Part shown: positions 16,044 to 23,763 of the stretch, piece by piece
How the letters are laid out: every line of letters starts with the position of its first letter
Numbering within the stretch: position 1 is the first letter of the stretch
NCBI GenBank assembly: GCA_964584665.1
Contig: CAZPAO010000023.1
Coordinates: forward strand, 1 to 36,450
DNA length: 36,450 nucleotides
DNA from: DASUBN01 sp964584665
GTDB lineage: Bacteria; Pseudomonadota; Gammaproteobacteria; Natronospirales; REEB76
Direction: 5' to 3'
Position numbers and translations under genes: made by a program
The notes under the pieces: model-generated
What the model saw: the letters and a program-made list of their open reading frames with translations, nothing else
The model's database searches: none
What the model was told of the DNA's origin: nothing

Positions 16044-16577
16044 TCAGCCGCCCGCAAGGTAGCGGTCCTTGAGGCGCACATAGTGGGCGGCGGAGTAGCG
16101 CAGCATCCCGCGCTCCTCATCCGTGAGCGGGCGCACCTTCTGGGCCGGGCTGCCCCTATAGAGGAAACCGGATTCGAGCCGCTTGCCCGGGCTCACCAGG
16201 CTACCGGCTCCCAGCAGCACATCGTCTTCGATCACCGCACCATCCATGACGATGGCGCCCATGCCTATGAGACAGCGGTCGCCGACGGTGCAGGCATGCA
16301 GCAGGCACTTGTGGCCCACGGTGACGTCAGCGCCGATGATGAGCGGGATGCCGCCGGGGGTATAAGGGCCGTCATGGGTGACGTGCAGCATGGTGAGGTC
16401 CTGGATGTTGCTGCGCGCCCCCACCTGGATGCGGTTCACGTCGCCCCGCGCCACCACCAGGGGCCAGAGTGAGGCGTCGTCCCCCAGCGTCACCTGACCG
16501 ATGACCACGGCGCTCTCGTCTATATAGACGCGCTGGCCGATGACGGGCTTGATGCCGGTGTAGCTGCGGATGGTCAT
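16044..16577 (-). CDS. Gamma carbonic anhydrase family protein (YrdA-like)
   Basis: A 177-residue left-handed beta-helix protein closely matching E. coli YrdA along its length. Segments include YIDESAVVIGQVTLGDDASLW, RGDVNRIQVGARSNIQD, MLHVTHDGPYTPGG, IGADVTVGHKCLLHAC and GAGSLVSPGKRLESG. The three histidines expected to bind Zn or Fe at subunit interfaces are in MLHVTH, VGHK and LLHAC. YrdA-type proteins have often shown no carbonic anhydrase activity, so the reaction is uncertain. The start at 16577 is set by alignment; the frame extends to a TTG at 16595 without a ribosome site. An extended -10 lies just upstream. Confidence 0.92.
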   Translation of the reverse strand: MTIRSYTGIKPVIGQRVYIDESAVVIGQVTLGDDASLWPLVVARGDVNRIQVGARSNIQDLTMLHVTHDGPYTPGGIPLIIGADVTVGHKCLLHACTVGDRCLIGMGAIVMDGAVIEDDVLLGAGSLVSPGKRLESGFLYRGSPAQKVRPLTDEERGMLRYSAAHYVRLKDRYLAGG

Positions 16578-16601
16578 GATGGCACTCGATTTCAAAGAAG
16601 A

Positions 16602-16610
16602 ATACTAACA
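16602..16610 (-). promoter_or_regulatory. Extended -10 promoter of the carbonic anhydrase-like gene
   Basis: On the minus strand, TGT-TAGTAT (16610-16602) is an extended -10 placed about 25 bases before the start at 16577. It lies directly next to the repeat element at 16612. Confidence 0.45.
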
Positions 16611-16611
16611 G

Positions 16612-16826
16612 CGTAAAAGCGTCGCGAGCGAAGGCGGGGTTAGGGCTCGGCGCATGCGCCGAGCCGGCGAACAAGGATGTTCGCCGTGGGCTTTGAGCGA
16701 AGCACGACAGCGAAGCGAAAAGGCGAGGCGAGTCCTCGCGCCCGCCGCTCCCGGGCATCCTGCCCTCCCACGGCGTTAGGCCATCCTGGCCGTCACGACG
16801 CCCTGCCGAGCGGGGCAGCTTTTACG
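16612..16826. repeat. MITE-like structured intergenic element
   Basis: About 215 bases bounded by 9-bp terminal inverted repeats, CGTAAAAGC (16612-16620) and GCTTTTACG (16818-16826). Inside are a perfect 22-bp palindrome (16644-16665, centre CGCATGCG), a hairpin GGCGAACA/TGTTCGCC with AGGA loop (16666-16685), GCGAGG/CCTCGC (16723-16739), GGCCA/TGGCC (16779-16791) and CTGCC/GGCAG (16803-16818). No target-site duplication beyond two bases is visible and no protein is credible. It fills the gap between the carbonic anhydrase-like and diguanylate cyclase genes. It could be a dispersed non-autonomous repeat or a structured RNA. Confidence 0.6.
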
Positions 16827-16831
16827 AGATT

Positions 16832-17959
16832 CTAGCTCGCGACCACTCTGTTGCGGCCCGCCTGTTTCGCCCTGAGCAGGCGCTGGTCAGCGGCGGTTAG
16901 CAGCGCCCGGGCGGTCTGGCCGTCTTCCGGGTAGGTAGCCACGCCCGCGCTCACGGTGAGCTTGATGGCATGCCCGATGCCGGGAGGCTTCAAGATCAGC
17001 TTGCCCACGGTCTGGCGCAGCAGGTCCGCCTTCTCGGCGCCGGAGCCGTCACCGGTCTCGTGCAGCAACACCACGAACTCCTCGCCGCCGTAGCGCACCA
17101 CCACGTCGCTCTGGCGCACGCCCAGACGCAGTGTCCGCGCCAGCGCCCGCAGCACCGCGTCGCCCGTGGGGTGCCCGTGGCTGTCGTTGATGCGCTTGAA
17201 GTGGTCGGCATCGATGATAGCGAGGGAGAAGCGCCGCTTGTAACGCCTGGCGCGCTCGATCTCGAAATCGAACAGGGTGTCGAAGTAGCCGCGGTTGAAG
17301 AGACCGGTCATGGGATCGCGCACCGAGCGGTACAGGAGCCGCTCCGAACGCGCCACGATGGAGTAGGTGATGACCACCGCCGCCGCCAGGAACACCATGC
17401 GCGTGACCTGATCCACGCCGCTGAAGTAGCCCACCGAGGGGTCCTGGATGTCCGGCGAGTTCACGTCATAGAAATGGGTGATGGCCTCGATGAGCAGGAC
17501 GTACTGCAGCACCGTGAAGCCGCCGATGACCAGGCATATGCGCCGGTCGTGGCGCAGGCTCATGGCGACGATGGCCAGGAAGTAGATGTCGAAGGTGACC
17601 TTGCTGTTGGCTGCGATGAGCGGGGAGCCGACGAACACGAACAGCACGAGCGCCGAGGTGACGAAGCCGGTGTCTAGGGTGGAGCTGAGGAAACCGACCC
17701 AGGGCCGGTACACGCGGTAGCGCAGGTAGAAGTAGATGGCGAGGGCGCACACCATCGCCACAGCGGTGATGATGAGCCCCCAGAGGAACACCGGATTATC
17801 GGGGTAATAGATGATCTTATAGATGGGCGTGATGAGCAGCAGCGCCACCACCGTGACGCGCACGCGCGCCGCCTGACGCTCACCCTCGCCGCCCGCGACC
17901 AGCAGCGCCGCGTCCGGCCCGCGCCAGAACTCACGCCATGTCTTGCCCCAATCTCTCAT
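16832..17959 (-). CDS. Membrane-bound diguanylate cyclase (GGDEF)
   Basis: A 375-residue inner-membrane protein that should make cyclic di-GMP from two GTP. The N-terminal half has about six transmembrane helices (roughly 34-53, 57-78, 98-115, 123-133, 141-160 and 185-203), resembling a small sensory membrane domain. The GGDEF domain begins at DPMTGLFNRGYFD (215-227). The active site is GGEEF at 291-295, an allowed variant. The inhibitory I-site RxxD is present as RQSD (282-285), exactly five residues before GGEEF, so product feedback is expected. The domain ends ATYPEDG…AADQRLLRAKQAGRNRV. It is divergent from lemA with 92 bases between starts. Confidence 0.95.
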   Translation of the reverse strand: MRDWGKTWREFWRGPDAALLVAGGEGERQAARVRVTVVALLLITPIYKIIYYPDNPVFLWGLIITAVAMVCALAIYFYLRYRVYRPWVGFLSSTLDTGFVTSALVLFVFVGSPLIAANSKVTFDIYFLAIVAMSLRHDRRICLVIGGFTVLQYVLLIEAITHFYDVNSPDIQDPSVGYFSGVDQVTRMVFLAAAVVITYSIVARSERLLYRSVRDPMTGLFNRGYFDTLFDFEIERARRYKRRFSLAIIDADHFKRINDSHGHPTGDAVLRALARTLRLGVRQSDVVVRYGGEEFVVLLHETGDGSGAEKADLLRQTVGKLILKPPGIGHAIKLTVSAGVATYPEDGQTARALLTAADQRLLRAKQAGRNRVVAS

Positions 17960-18008
17960 CCCGCACCCCCGCCTAGAGCATACCCCAGACGAGCCGCCGG
18001 GAGGCCGG

Positions 18009-18017
18009 TGCTATACT
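18009..18017 (+). promoter_or_regulatory. Extended -10 promoter of the lemA operon
   Basis: TGC-TATACT is a strong extended -10 element. The transcript should start near 18024, 28 bases before the lemA ATG, leaving room for the AGGGGAAGGG ribosome site. Confidence 0.65.
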
Positions 18018-18051
18018 CGTCTGCACCGGTATTTCCAGGGGAAGGGCGCAT

Positions 18052-18624
18052 ATGAGCGTGGGCGGATTCGTGTTCCTGGCCATCGTCATCGTCGCTGCCA
18101 TCTATCTCATCATGCTGTTCAACGGCCTGGTGATGCTGAAGAACAATGTCAGCAAGGCCTGGGCCAACATCGACGTGCTGCTGAAGCAGCGTCACGACGA
18201 GCTGCCCAAGCTGGTCGAGACCTGCAAGCAGTACATGGGTTACGAGCGCGACACATTGGAGAAGGTGATGCAGGCCCGCGCCGGCGTCCAACAGGCGCGT
18301 GAATCCGGCGACGTTGGAGCCTTGGGTCCCGCGGAAGCCCAGATGCGCGCCAGCATCGGCAAGCTCTATGCGGTGGCGGAAGCCTATCCGCAACTCAAGG
18401 CCAACGAGTCCTTCCAGCAGCTGCAGGGCCGGATCTCCGGTCTCGAGAACGGCATCGCCGACCGGCGCGAGTTCTACAACGAGAGCGTCAACCTCTTCAA
18501 CACCGGCATCCAGCAGTTCCCGGGCCTCATCGTCGCGCGCCTGTTCGCGTTCAAGGACGCGGCCTTGCTGGAGTTCACCGCCGATGAGAAGCAGGACGTG
18601 GACGTGAAGGCCCTCTTCAACTAG
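18052..18624 (+). CDS. lemA: LemA family protein
   Basis: A 190-residue membrane-anchored protein. An N-terminal helix (about 5-25) is followed by the LemA pattern: FNGLVMLKNNVSKAWANIDVLLKQRHDELPKL in heptad-rich helices, YAVAEAYPQLKANESFQQLQ, and the closing FNTGIQQFPG. Most of the protein is expected to be a helical bundle outside the cytoplasm. The function of bacterial LemA is not settled. It is followed four bases later by the GIDE-domain gene, an arrangement seen in other bacteria, and both share the promoter at 18009. Confidence 0.95.
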   Translation: MSVGGFVFLAIVIVAAIYLIMLFNGLVMLKNNVSKAWANIDVLLKQRHDELPKLVETCKQYMGYERDTLEKVMQARAGVQQARESGDVGALGPAEAQMRASIGKLYAVAEAYPQLKANESFQQLQGRISGLENGIADRREFYNESVNLFNTGIQQFPGLIVARLFAFKDAALLEFTADEKQDVDVKALFN

Positions 18625-18628
18625 CTGC

Positions 18629-19549
18629 ATGTCCTCGTTCGTCGATCCGGGCTTCATCCGCGACCTGGGTCCGGATTCCTTCTGGATATACGCCGCCGCG
18701 GTCTGGGCCTTCTGCCTGGGGGCATTCTTCCTCAGCTGGCGCTTCCAGCGCCGGCTGCGCCTCATCACCGATACGCCCAAGTCGCTGATCCGCTCAGCCG
18801 CCCAGGGTTACGTGGAGCTGCAAGGCCTGGCGCGGCTCATGCCCGGCGAACCCATACTCGGACCGCTCACGCGCATGCCCTGCGTGTGGTGGTCCTACTG
18901 CATCGAGGAGCATCGCGGCAGCGGCAGGAATTCCCGTTGGGCCACCGTGCGCCAGGAGACGAGCGGTCATCTGTTCCTGCTGGATGACGATACCGGTCAC
19001 TGCGTGGTGGACCCCGACCAGGCCGAGGTCTATCCCTCGGTGAAGAAGACCTGGTACGGCGATGACGAGTTCCCCGAGGGTGGCCCGGAGATGGCCACGC
19101 TCGGCTTCGGCCGGCGTTACCGCTACACCGAACAGCGCATGCACGAGCAGGACACGCTGTATGCGCTCGGTTATTTCCACACCCAGGGGCCGGTGAGCGG
19201 AGCGGACATCGACGCGGAGGTGCTGCAACAGCTGCGCGCCTGGAAACGCGACCAGGCCTGGCTGCTGCGCAACTTCGATACGGACCATGACGGCCAGATC
19301 GACGCGCAGGAGTGGGAGGCGGCCCGGCAGGAAGCGCGGCGCCTGGTGCTGGAGCAGGAGCGGGAGGCGATGCAGCGTCCGCCGGTGAACGTGCTCAGCC
19401 GCGCCCCGGACGGCCGCGACTTCATCCTGTCCACGTTGCCGCAGAAGAACCTGGAATGGCGGCTTCGGCTCTATGTCTTCGGCTGCCTCGTGGTGTTCCT
19501 CGCCGGCGGTGCGCTCGGCACCTGGTTGCTGGACGTGCGCCTCGGCTGA
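18629..19549 (+). CDS. GIDE-domain membrane protein with an EF-hand
   Basis: A 306-residue protein with two end helices (about 18-36 and 280-302). The region between resembles the GIDE/MULAN 'E3 ubiquitin ligase' extracytoplasmic domain: CVWWSYCIEEHRG (about 85-97), GHLFLLDDDTGHCVVDPDQAEV and the R-Y-TEQRM…DTLYALGYF tract. A canonical 12-residue EF-hand loop lies at 217-228 (DTDHDGQIDAQE), with Ca ligands at positions 1, 3, 5, 9 and 12 all acidic. It is inserted in a long charged helical stretch before the last helix. No RING finger is present, so ubiquitin ligase activity is not implied. It is co-transcribed with lemA. The Ca-binding role is inferred from the motif. Confidence 0.85.
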   Translation: MSSFVDPGFIRDLGPDSFWIYAAAVWAFCLGAFFLSWRFQRRLRLITDTPKSLIRSAAQGYVELQGLARLMPGEPILGPLTRMPCVWWSYCIEEHRGSGRNSRWATVRQETSGHLFLLDDDTGHCVVDPDQAEVYPSVKKTWYGDDEFPEGGPEMATLGFGRRYRYTEQRMHEQDTLYALGYFHTQGPVSGADIDAEVLQQLRAWKRDQAWLLRNFDTDHDGQIDAQEWEAARQEARRLVLEQEREAMQRPPVNVLSRAPDGRDFILSTLPQKNLEWRLRLYVFGCLVVFLAGGALGTWLLDVRLG

Positions 19550-19593
19550 GCCGCTTATGTCGCCGGAGTTCCAGACGGTCCGGGTCTGCGTGC

Positions 19594-19599
19594 TAACAT
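19594..19599 (+). promoter_or_regulatory. Possible promoter of prlC
   Basis: TGC-TAACAT, with the -10 hexamer at 19594-19599, is an extended -10 candidate. A second candidate, TATAAC, lies at 19608-19613. Neither has a good -35. Confidence 0.3.
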
Positions 19600-19627
19600 C
19601 CCCCGCGTATAACGCCGACGGAATTCC

Positions 19628-21664
19628 ATGACCAACCCCCTGCTCAAGTGGGACGCGTTCCCACCCTTCTCCGAGATCAAGCCTGCCGACATGGAGCCCG
19701 CGGTGGACGCGGTGCTAGCGGAGAACCGCGCCCAGCTCGCGCACCTCGCCGCGCTGCCGCACCCGGACTGGCAGAGCTTCGTGGAGCCATTGGAGACCTT
19801 AGGCGACCGACTGCACCGGGTCTGGGCGCCGACGGCGCACCTGAACTCCACCATGAGTTCGCCCGAGATCCGCGCCGCCTACAACGCCTGCCTGCCCAAG
19901 CTCTCGGACTACGGCACCGAACTCGGCCAGAACGACGGGCTCCAGCGCGGCTACCGCCTGCTCAAGGAAAGCAGCGCCTGGTCCGGCTACTCGCCGGCAC
20001 AGCAGAAACTCATCGACGATGCGCTGCTGGATTTCCGCCTCGCCGGCGTGGACCTGCCGCCGCAGCAGAAGGCGCACTTCCGTGAACTGATGCAGGCGCT
20101 CTCGAAGCAGGAAGCCAAGTTCGAGGAGAACCTGCTGGACGCGACCCAGGGCTGGGTGAAGCAGATCGAGGAAGAGGCGCGCCTCGCGGGCATCCCGGAG
20201 GGCGATCTCGAACAGGCGCGCCAGGAAGCCACCAAGCGTTCGCTGAAAGGCTGGGTGTTCAGTCTCGACTACCCGTCCTATTCCGGCGTCATCACCTACG
20301 CGGACGACCGCGGGCTGCGGGAAGAGTTCTATACCGCCTACGCGACCCGCGCCTCGGACCAGGGCCCGACCCCAGCACGCTGGGACAACAGCGGACCCAT
20401 GCAGGAGATCCTGAAACTGCGCCAGGAATCGGCACGGCTCACGGGCTTCGAGAGCTACGCCGCCTATTCACTGGCGGACAAGATGGCGGGCTCGCCCCAG
20501 GAGGTGCTCGCTTTCCTGGAAGGCCTGGTGCGGCGGGTGAAACCCCTCGCCCAGCACGAGTTGCTGGAACTCGCCGAGTTCGCCCTGGAGCGGGACGGCG
20601 TGAAGGAGCTGCAAGCCTGGGACCTCGCCTACTACGGCGAGAAACTGAAGGAAGCGCGCTACCACGTCTCGGACGAGATGCTGCGGCCCTACTTCCCGGC
20701 ACCTACCGTCACGACCGGACTGTTCCAGACCATGCAGAAGCTCTATGGCCTCTCCTTCAGCGAGGTGCAGGGGGCCGACGTCTGGAACCCGGACGTGAAG
20801 CTCTTCGCGGTGCATGATGAGTCCGGCGCTTTGCGCGGACACCTGTACACGGACCTCTACACCCGCAGCGGCAAGCGCGGCGGCGCCTGGATGGATGAGA
20901 CCCTCGGACGGCGGCGCTTCGGCACGCGCCTGCAGACGCCGGTGGCCTTCCTCAACTGCAACTTCCCGCCGCCATTGCCCACGCGGCCCTCGCTCCTGAC
21001 CCACGACGATGTGGTGACGCTGTTCCACGAGTTGGGCCACTGCCTGCATCACCTGCTGACGCGGGTGGACTACCCATCCGTCGGCGGCATCAACGGCGTG
21101 GCCTGGGACGCGGTGGAACTGCCGAGTCAGTTCCACGAGAACTTCGCCTGGACCCGCATCGGCCTCGACCTCGTGAGCGGCCACTATGAGAGCGGCGCGA
21201 AACTCCCCGACGCGCTCTACCAGAAGATGCTGGGCACCCGGCACTTCCACACGGCGCTTTTCCTGCTCAGGCAACTGGAGTTCGCGCTCTTCGACTTCCG
21301 CCTACACATGGCGTCCGCCGCGCCGGACGCGGGCTTCGTGCAGCGCACCCTTGAAGCCACCCGGCGCGAAGTCTCGGTGGTGCAGCCGCCGGCCTGGAAC
21401 CGCTTCGCCCACGGCTTCTCCCACATCTTCGCCGGCGGCTACGCCGCTGGTTACTACAGCTACCTCTGGGCCGAGGTGCTGGCGGCGGACGCCTACGGCG
21501 CCTTCGAGGAAGCGGGCGTGTTCGACCGCGCCACCGGCAAGCGCTTCATGAGCGCGATCCTGGAGCAGGGCGGCAGCCGCAAGGCCATGGAACTCTTCGT
21601 GGAGTTCCGCGGCCGCGAACCGACGTTGGATGCGTTCCTACGCTTGAATGGACTAGCCGCTTAG
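19628..21664 (+). CDS. prlC: Oligopeptidase A (M3 family zinc metallopeptidase)
   Basis: A 678-residue cytosolic zinc peptidase that degrades short peptides, including signal peptide fragments. The zinc motif HELGH is at 467-471 (His467, catalytic Glu468, His471), and the third ligand is Glu497 in AVELPSQF. The family start NPLLKWDAFPPFSEIKP and the downstream GINGVAWDAVELPSQFHENF and FAGGYAAGYYSYLWAEV tracts match E. coli PrlC, and the length agrees (680). No signal peptide is present. It follows the GIDE gene by about 80 bases and is followed 24 bases later by xthA on the same strand. Confidence 0.97.
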   Translation: MTNPLLKWDAFPPFSEIKPADMEPAVDAVLAENRAQLAHLAALPHPDWQSFVEPLETLGDRLHRVWAPTAHLNSTMSSPEIRAAYNACLPKLSDYGTELGQNDGLQRGYRLLKESSAWSGYSPAQQKLIDDALLDFRLAGVDLPPQQKAHFRELMQALSKQEAKFEENLLDATQGWVKQIEEEARLAGIPEGDLEQARQEATKRSLKGWVFSLDYPSYSGVITYADDRGLREEFYTAYATRASDQGPTPARWDNSGPMQEILKLRQESARLTGFESYAAYSLADKMAGSPQEVLAFLEGLVRRVKPLAQHELLELAEFALERDGVKELQAWDLAYYGEKLKEARYHVSDEMLRPYFPAPTVTTGLFQTMQKLYGLSFSEVQGADVWNPDVKLFAVHDESGALRGHLYTDLYTRSGKRGGAWMDETLGRRRFGTRLQTPVAFLNCNFPPPLPTRPSLLTHDDVVTLFHELGHCLHHLLTRVDYPSVGGINGVAWDAVELPSQFHENFAWTRIGLDLVSGHYESGAKLPDALYQKMLGTRHFHTALFLLRQLEFALFDFRLHMASAAPDAGFVQRTLEATRREVSVVQPPAWNRFAHGFSHIFAGGYAAGYYSYLWAEVLAADAYGAFEEAGVFDRATGKRFMSAILEQGGSRKAMELFVEFRGREPTLDAFLRLNGLAA

Positions 21665-21688
21665 CCGAATCTTTTCGGGGAATGGGAT

Positions 21689-22459
21689 TTGAAGATAGCC
21701 AGTTGGAATGTGAACTCTCTGCGCGCCCGCATGGAGCACGTGCTTGCATGGCTGGAAGCACAGAGACCCGACGTGCTGGCGCTGCAAGAGATCAAGATGA
21801 CGGACATGGAGTTCCCCGCGCTGGAGTTCGACGCGCTGGGCTACCAGGCCATCTGCTCAGGCCAGCCCTCCTACAACGGCATGGCACTGCTCACCCGCGG
21901 CGACACGGAGGAGATCGTGACGGCGCTGCCGGACTTCCAGGACCCGCAGCGGCGCGTGCTGGGGGCGAAGGTGGGCGGCGTGTATGTATTGGACCTCTAT
22001 GTGCCCAACGGCCAGAGCGTGGAGTCGGACAAGTACCGCTACAAGCTCGAATGGCTGGCGCAGCTCGACCTCTGGATCAGGCGGCTCATCCAGGAGCAGC
22101 CAAACCTGGTGGTGCTGGGGGACTTCAACATCGCCCCGGATGACCGGGACGTGTACGAGCCCTCGGCCTGGGTGAACTCGGTGCTGGCGAGCCCGCCGGA
22201 ACGGGCCGCCTTCCAGGCCCTGCTAGACCACGGCCTCAAGGACAGCTTCCGCCTGCTGAACGACGGGGGCGGCAACTTCAGCTGGTGGGATTACCGGGGC
22301 GCCGGCTTCCAGCGCAACCTGGGGCTGCGCATCGACCACATCCTGCTCTCCCACCCCCTGGCGGAGCGTTGCAGCGCCGCCTGGATAGACCGGGAACCCC
22401 GCTCCTGGGACAAGCCTTCCGACCATGCGCCGGTGCTGGTGGAGCTGAACCTGCCCTGA
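21689..22459 (+). CDS. xthA: Exodeoxyribonuclease III
   Basis: A 256-residue AP endonuclease and 3'-5' exonuclease of base excision repair. Metal and catalytic residues of the ExoIII fold are present: Asn7 (SWNVNSLRAR), Glu34 (LALQEIKM), Tyr104 (DLYVPNG), Asp145 and Asn147 (VVLGDFNIAP), Asp216 (LRIDHILLS), and Asp245/His246 (PSDHAPV). The start codon is TTG at 21689, fixed by the invariant N-terminal MKIASWNVNS; no upstream in-frame start is closer in length. A GGGG/GGGA-rich tract serves as ribosome site. The TTG may limit translation. It probably reads through from prlC. Confidence 0.96.
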   Translation: MKIASWNVNSLRARMEHVLAWLEAQRPDVLALQEIKMTDMEFPALEFDALGYQAICSGQPSYNGMALLTRGDTEEIVTALPDFQDPQRRVLGAKVGGVYVLDLYVPNGQSVESDKYRYKLEWLAQLDLWIRRLIQEQPNLVVLGDFNIAPDDRDVYEPSAWVNSVLASPPERAAFQALLDHGLKDSFRLLNDGGGNFSWWDYRGAGFQRNLGLRIDHILLSHPLAERCSAAWIDREPRSWDKPSDHAPVLVELNLP

Positions 22460-22547
22460 CATGGGGCGTCCGGCTTATTTTTCCCTATGAAGGCCTACCC
22501 TCCCCGCAAGCCCGCTAAATAAGCGTTTAAACGGCCTGGGGGCAGGC

Positions 22548-22575
22548 TTGGATCAGGTCTAGTTTTTTACATAAT
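22548..22575 (+). promoter_or_regulatory. Promoter of the HD/PDE-like gene
   Basis: TTGGAT (22548-22553), a 16-base spacer and CATAAT (22570-22575) give a predicted start near 22582. The roughly 100-base leader contains a GGGCA/TGCCC hairpin near 22592-22619. The rest of 22460-22547 holds only an 8-bp inverted repeat GCTTATTT/AAATAAGC (22473-22480, 22517-22524). Confidence 0.45.
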
Positions 22576-22684
22576 CCAGCATGCTTGGAGGGCATGACAA
22601 TTCTGCGTATGCTGCCCGACGTGCATATCCAGGGGTGGACGCCGGTGCCAGGAAAGGCGCGCACAGCCGGCGTGGAAACAGCTC

Positions 22685-23692
22685 ATGTCCGATTTCAAAA
22701 CGCGGCGTAGCGAATACGACGTCACCAATCGCGTGCAGGTGAGCGACCCCGCGTCCGTGTCCGCCGCGGTCCAGGCCCTCTATTCCGACCTCTATCCGCG
22801 CGGCTCCCTGAAGCCGCTGCATACCGCCTTCGCGGACTTCGCCCGCATGTACCGCGGTGAGGACCCCCGCTTCCACGGCTGCGAGACCACCTACCACGAC
22901 ATGCAGCACAGCCTGGACGTGACGTTGGCCCTCGCGCGCCACATGGACGGCCACGAACGCGCGCAGCCTCCGTCCAAGCGCCTTGGCGCGAAGCGCGCCA
23001 TGGTGGGCATCGTGAGCGCGCTCTACCACGACGTCGGGTATCTGCGTTCCACCCGCGACCGCCACCACCGCCACGGCGCCGAGTACACCCTCACCCACGT
23101 GACCCGCAGCAGCCACTTCCTCGGCGACTACCTGAAGCGCCTGGGGCTCGGCAGCGAATCCGCCGTGGCCGAGGAGATGGTGCATTACACGGGCTATGAA
23201 CGGGACATCAACAAGATCCAGCTGGGGGACGACGGCTACACCCGCCTCGGCCACCTGCTCGGCACCGCCGACCTCACGGCGCAGATGGCAGACCGCTGCT
23301 ACCTGGAGAAATGCCGCGACCGCCTCTACGACGAGTTCGTGATGGGCGGCATGGCGCGGCGCATCCTGCCGGACGGCAAGGTGCTGGTGCTCTACTCCTC
23401 GCCCCGCGACCTCCTGCAGAAGACGCCGGGCTTCTTCGACAAGACCCGTCTCGACCGCCTGGAAGGCACCTTCGCCGGAGCCCACCGCTACGCAGCGAAG
23501 CATTTCGGCGGCCAGAGCCTGTACATGGAGGCGGTGCGCCAGAACATGCAGCACCTCGCGCGGGTGATCCGCGAAGACGGCTGGTCCATGCTGCGCCGGC
23601 GCCCAGCCCTCTTCACCGCCGAGGAGATGCGCTGGAAGCCCATGCCGGGACTGCGCTCACAGCGGGCGCAGGCACACGCGAAACGCGCTTGA
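22685..23692 (+). CDS. HD-domain phosphohydrolase resembling class I cyclic-nucleotide phosphodiesterase
   Basis: A 335-residue soluble protein. The motif order follows the metal site of eukaryotic-type PDEs: YHDMQHSLDVT (70-80; compare YHNxxHAxDV), then the HD pair LYHDVGYL (113-120; His115-Asp116), then TADLTAQ (194-200; Asp196; compare CADLS). His127, His128 and His130 follow the HD motif. The C-terminal third is helical and basic. It should hydrolyse a phosphodiester or phosphomonoester using two metal ions; the nucleotide is unknown. The start at 22685 gives the MSDFKTRR N-terminus; the ribosome site is weak (GTGGAAAC). It is a single-gene unit with its own promoter and a shared bidirectional terminator. 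Confidence 0.82.
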   Translation: MSDFKTRRSEYDVTNRVQVSDPASVSAAVQALYSDLYPRGSLKPLHTAFADFARMYRGEDPRFHGCETTYHDMQHSLDVTLALARHMDGHERAQPPSKRLGAKRAMVGIVSALYHDVGYLRSTRDRHHRHGAEYTLTHVTRSSHFLGDYLKRLGLGSESAVAEEMVHYTGYERDINKIQLGDDGYTRLGHLLGTADLTAQMADRCYLEKCRDRLYDEFVMGGMARRILPDGKVLVLYSSPRDLLQKTPGFFDKTRLDRLEGTFAGAHRYAAKHFGGQSLYMEAVRQNMQHLARVIREDGWSMLRRRPALFTAEEMRWKPMPGLRSQRAQAHAKRA

Positions 23693-23716
23693 AAGCCCGA
23701 TGAAACCCCCAAAGGA

Positions 23717-23750
23717 AAACGGCGCCTCGCGGCGCCGTTTCCTTTTCTTT
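23717..23750. terminator. Bidirectional Rho-independent terminator
   Basis: A perfect 10-bp stem AAACGGCGCC/GGCGCCGTTT with TCGC loop is followed on the plus strand by CCTTTTCTTT and on the minus strand by TCCTTT after the stem's own T run. It serves both the HD gene and the convergent lipoprotein gene. Confidence 0.88.
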
Positions 23751-23763
23751 CCCTGACTGAAGC

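Noticed and set aside
16372..16758. Possible 128-residue protein across the carbonic anhydrase-like gene and the repeat
   Set aside because: Part is antisense-frame shadow and part is encoded by the inverted-repeat element; there is no ribosome site, and such translations are common artefacts of intergenic repeats.
18629..19549. E3 ubiquitin ligase activity for the GIDE-domain protein
   Set aside because: The name comes from the eukaryotic MULAN protein; this protein lacks a RING finger and bacteria of this kind lack the ubiquitin pathway.
22473..22524. GCTTATTT/AAATAAGC inverted repeat after xthA as a terminator
   Set aside because: The arms are 36 bases apart, AT-rich and not followed by a T run; a GTTTAAAC palindrome follows instead. 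No function can be supported.
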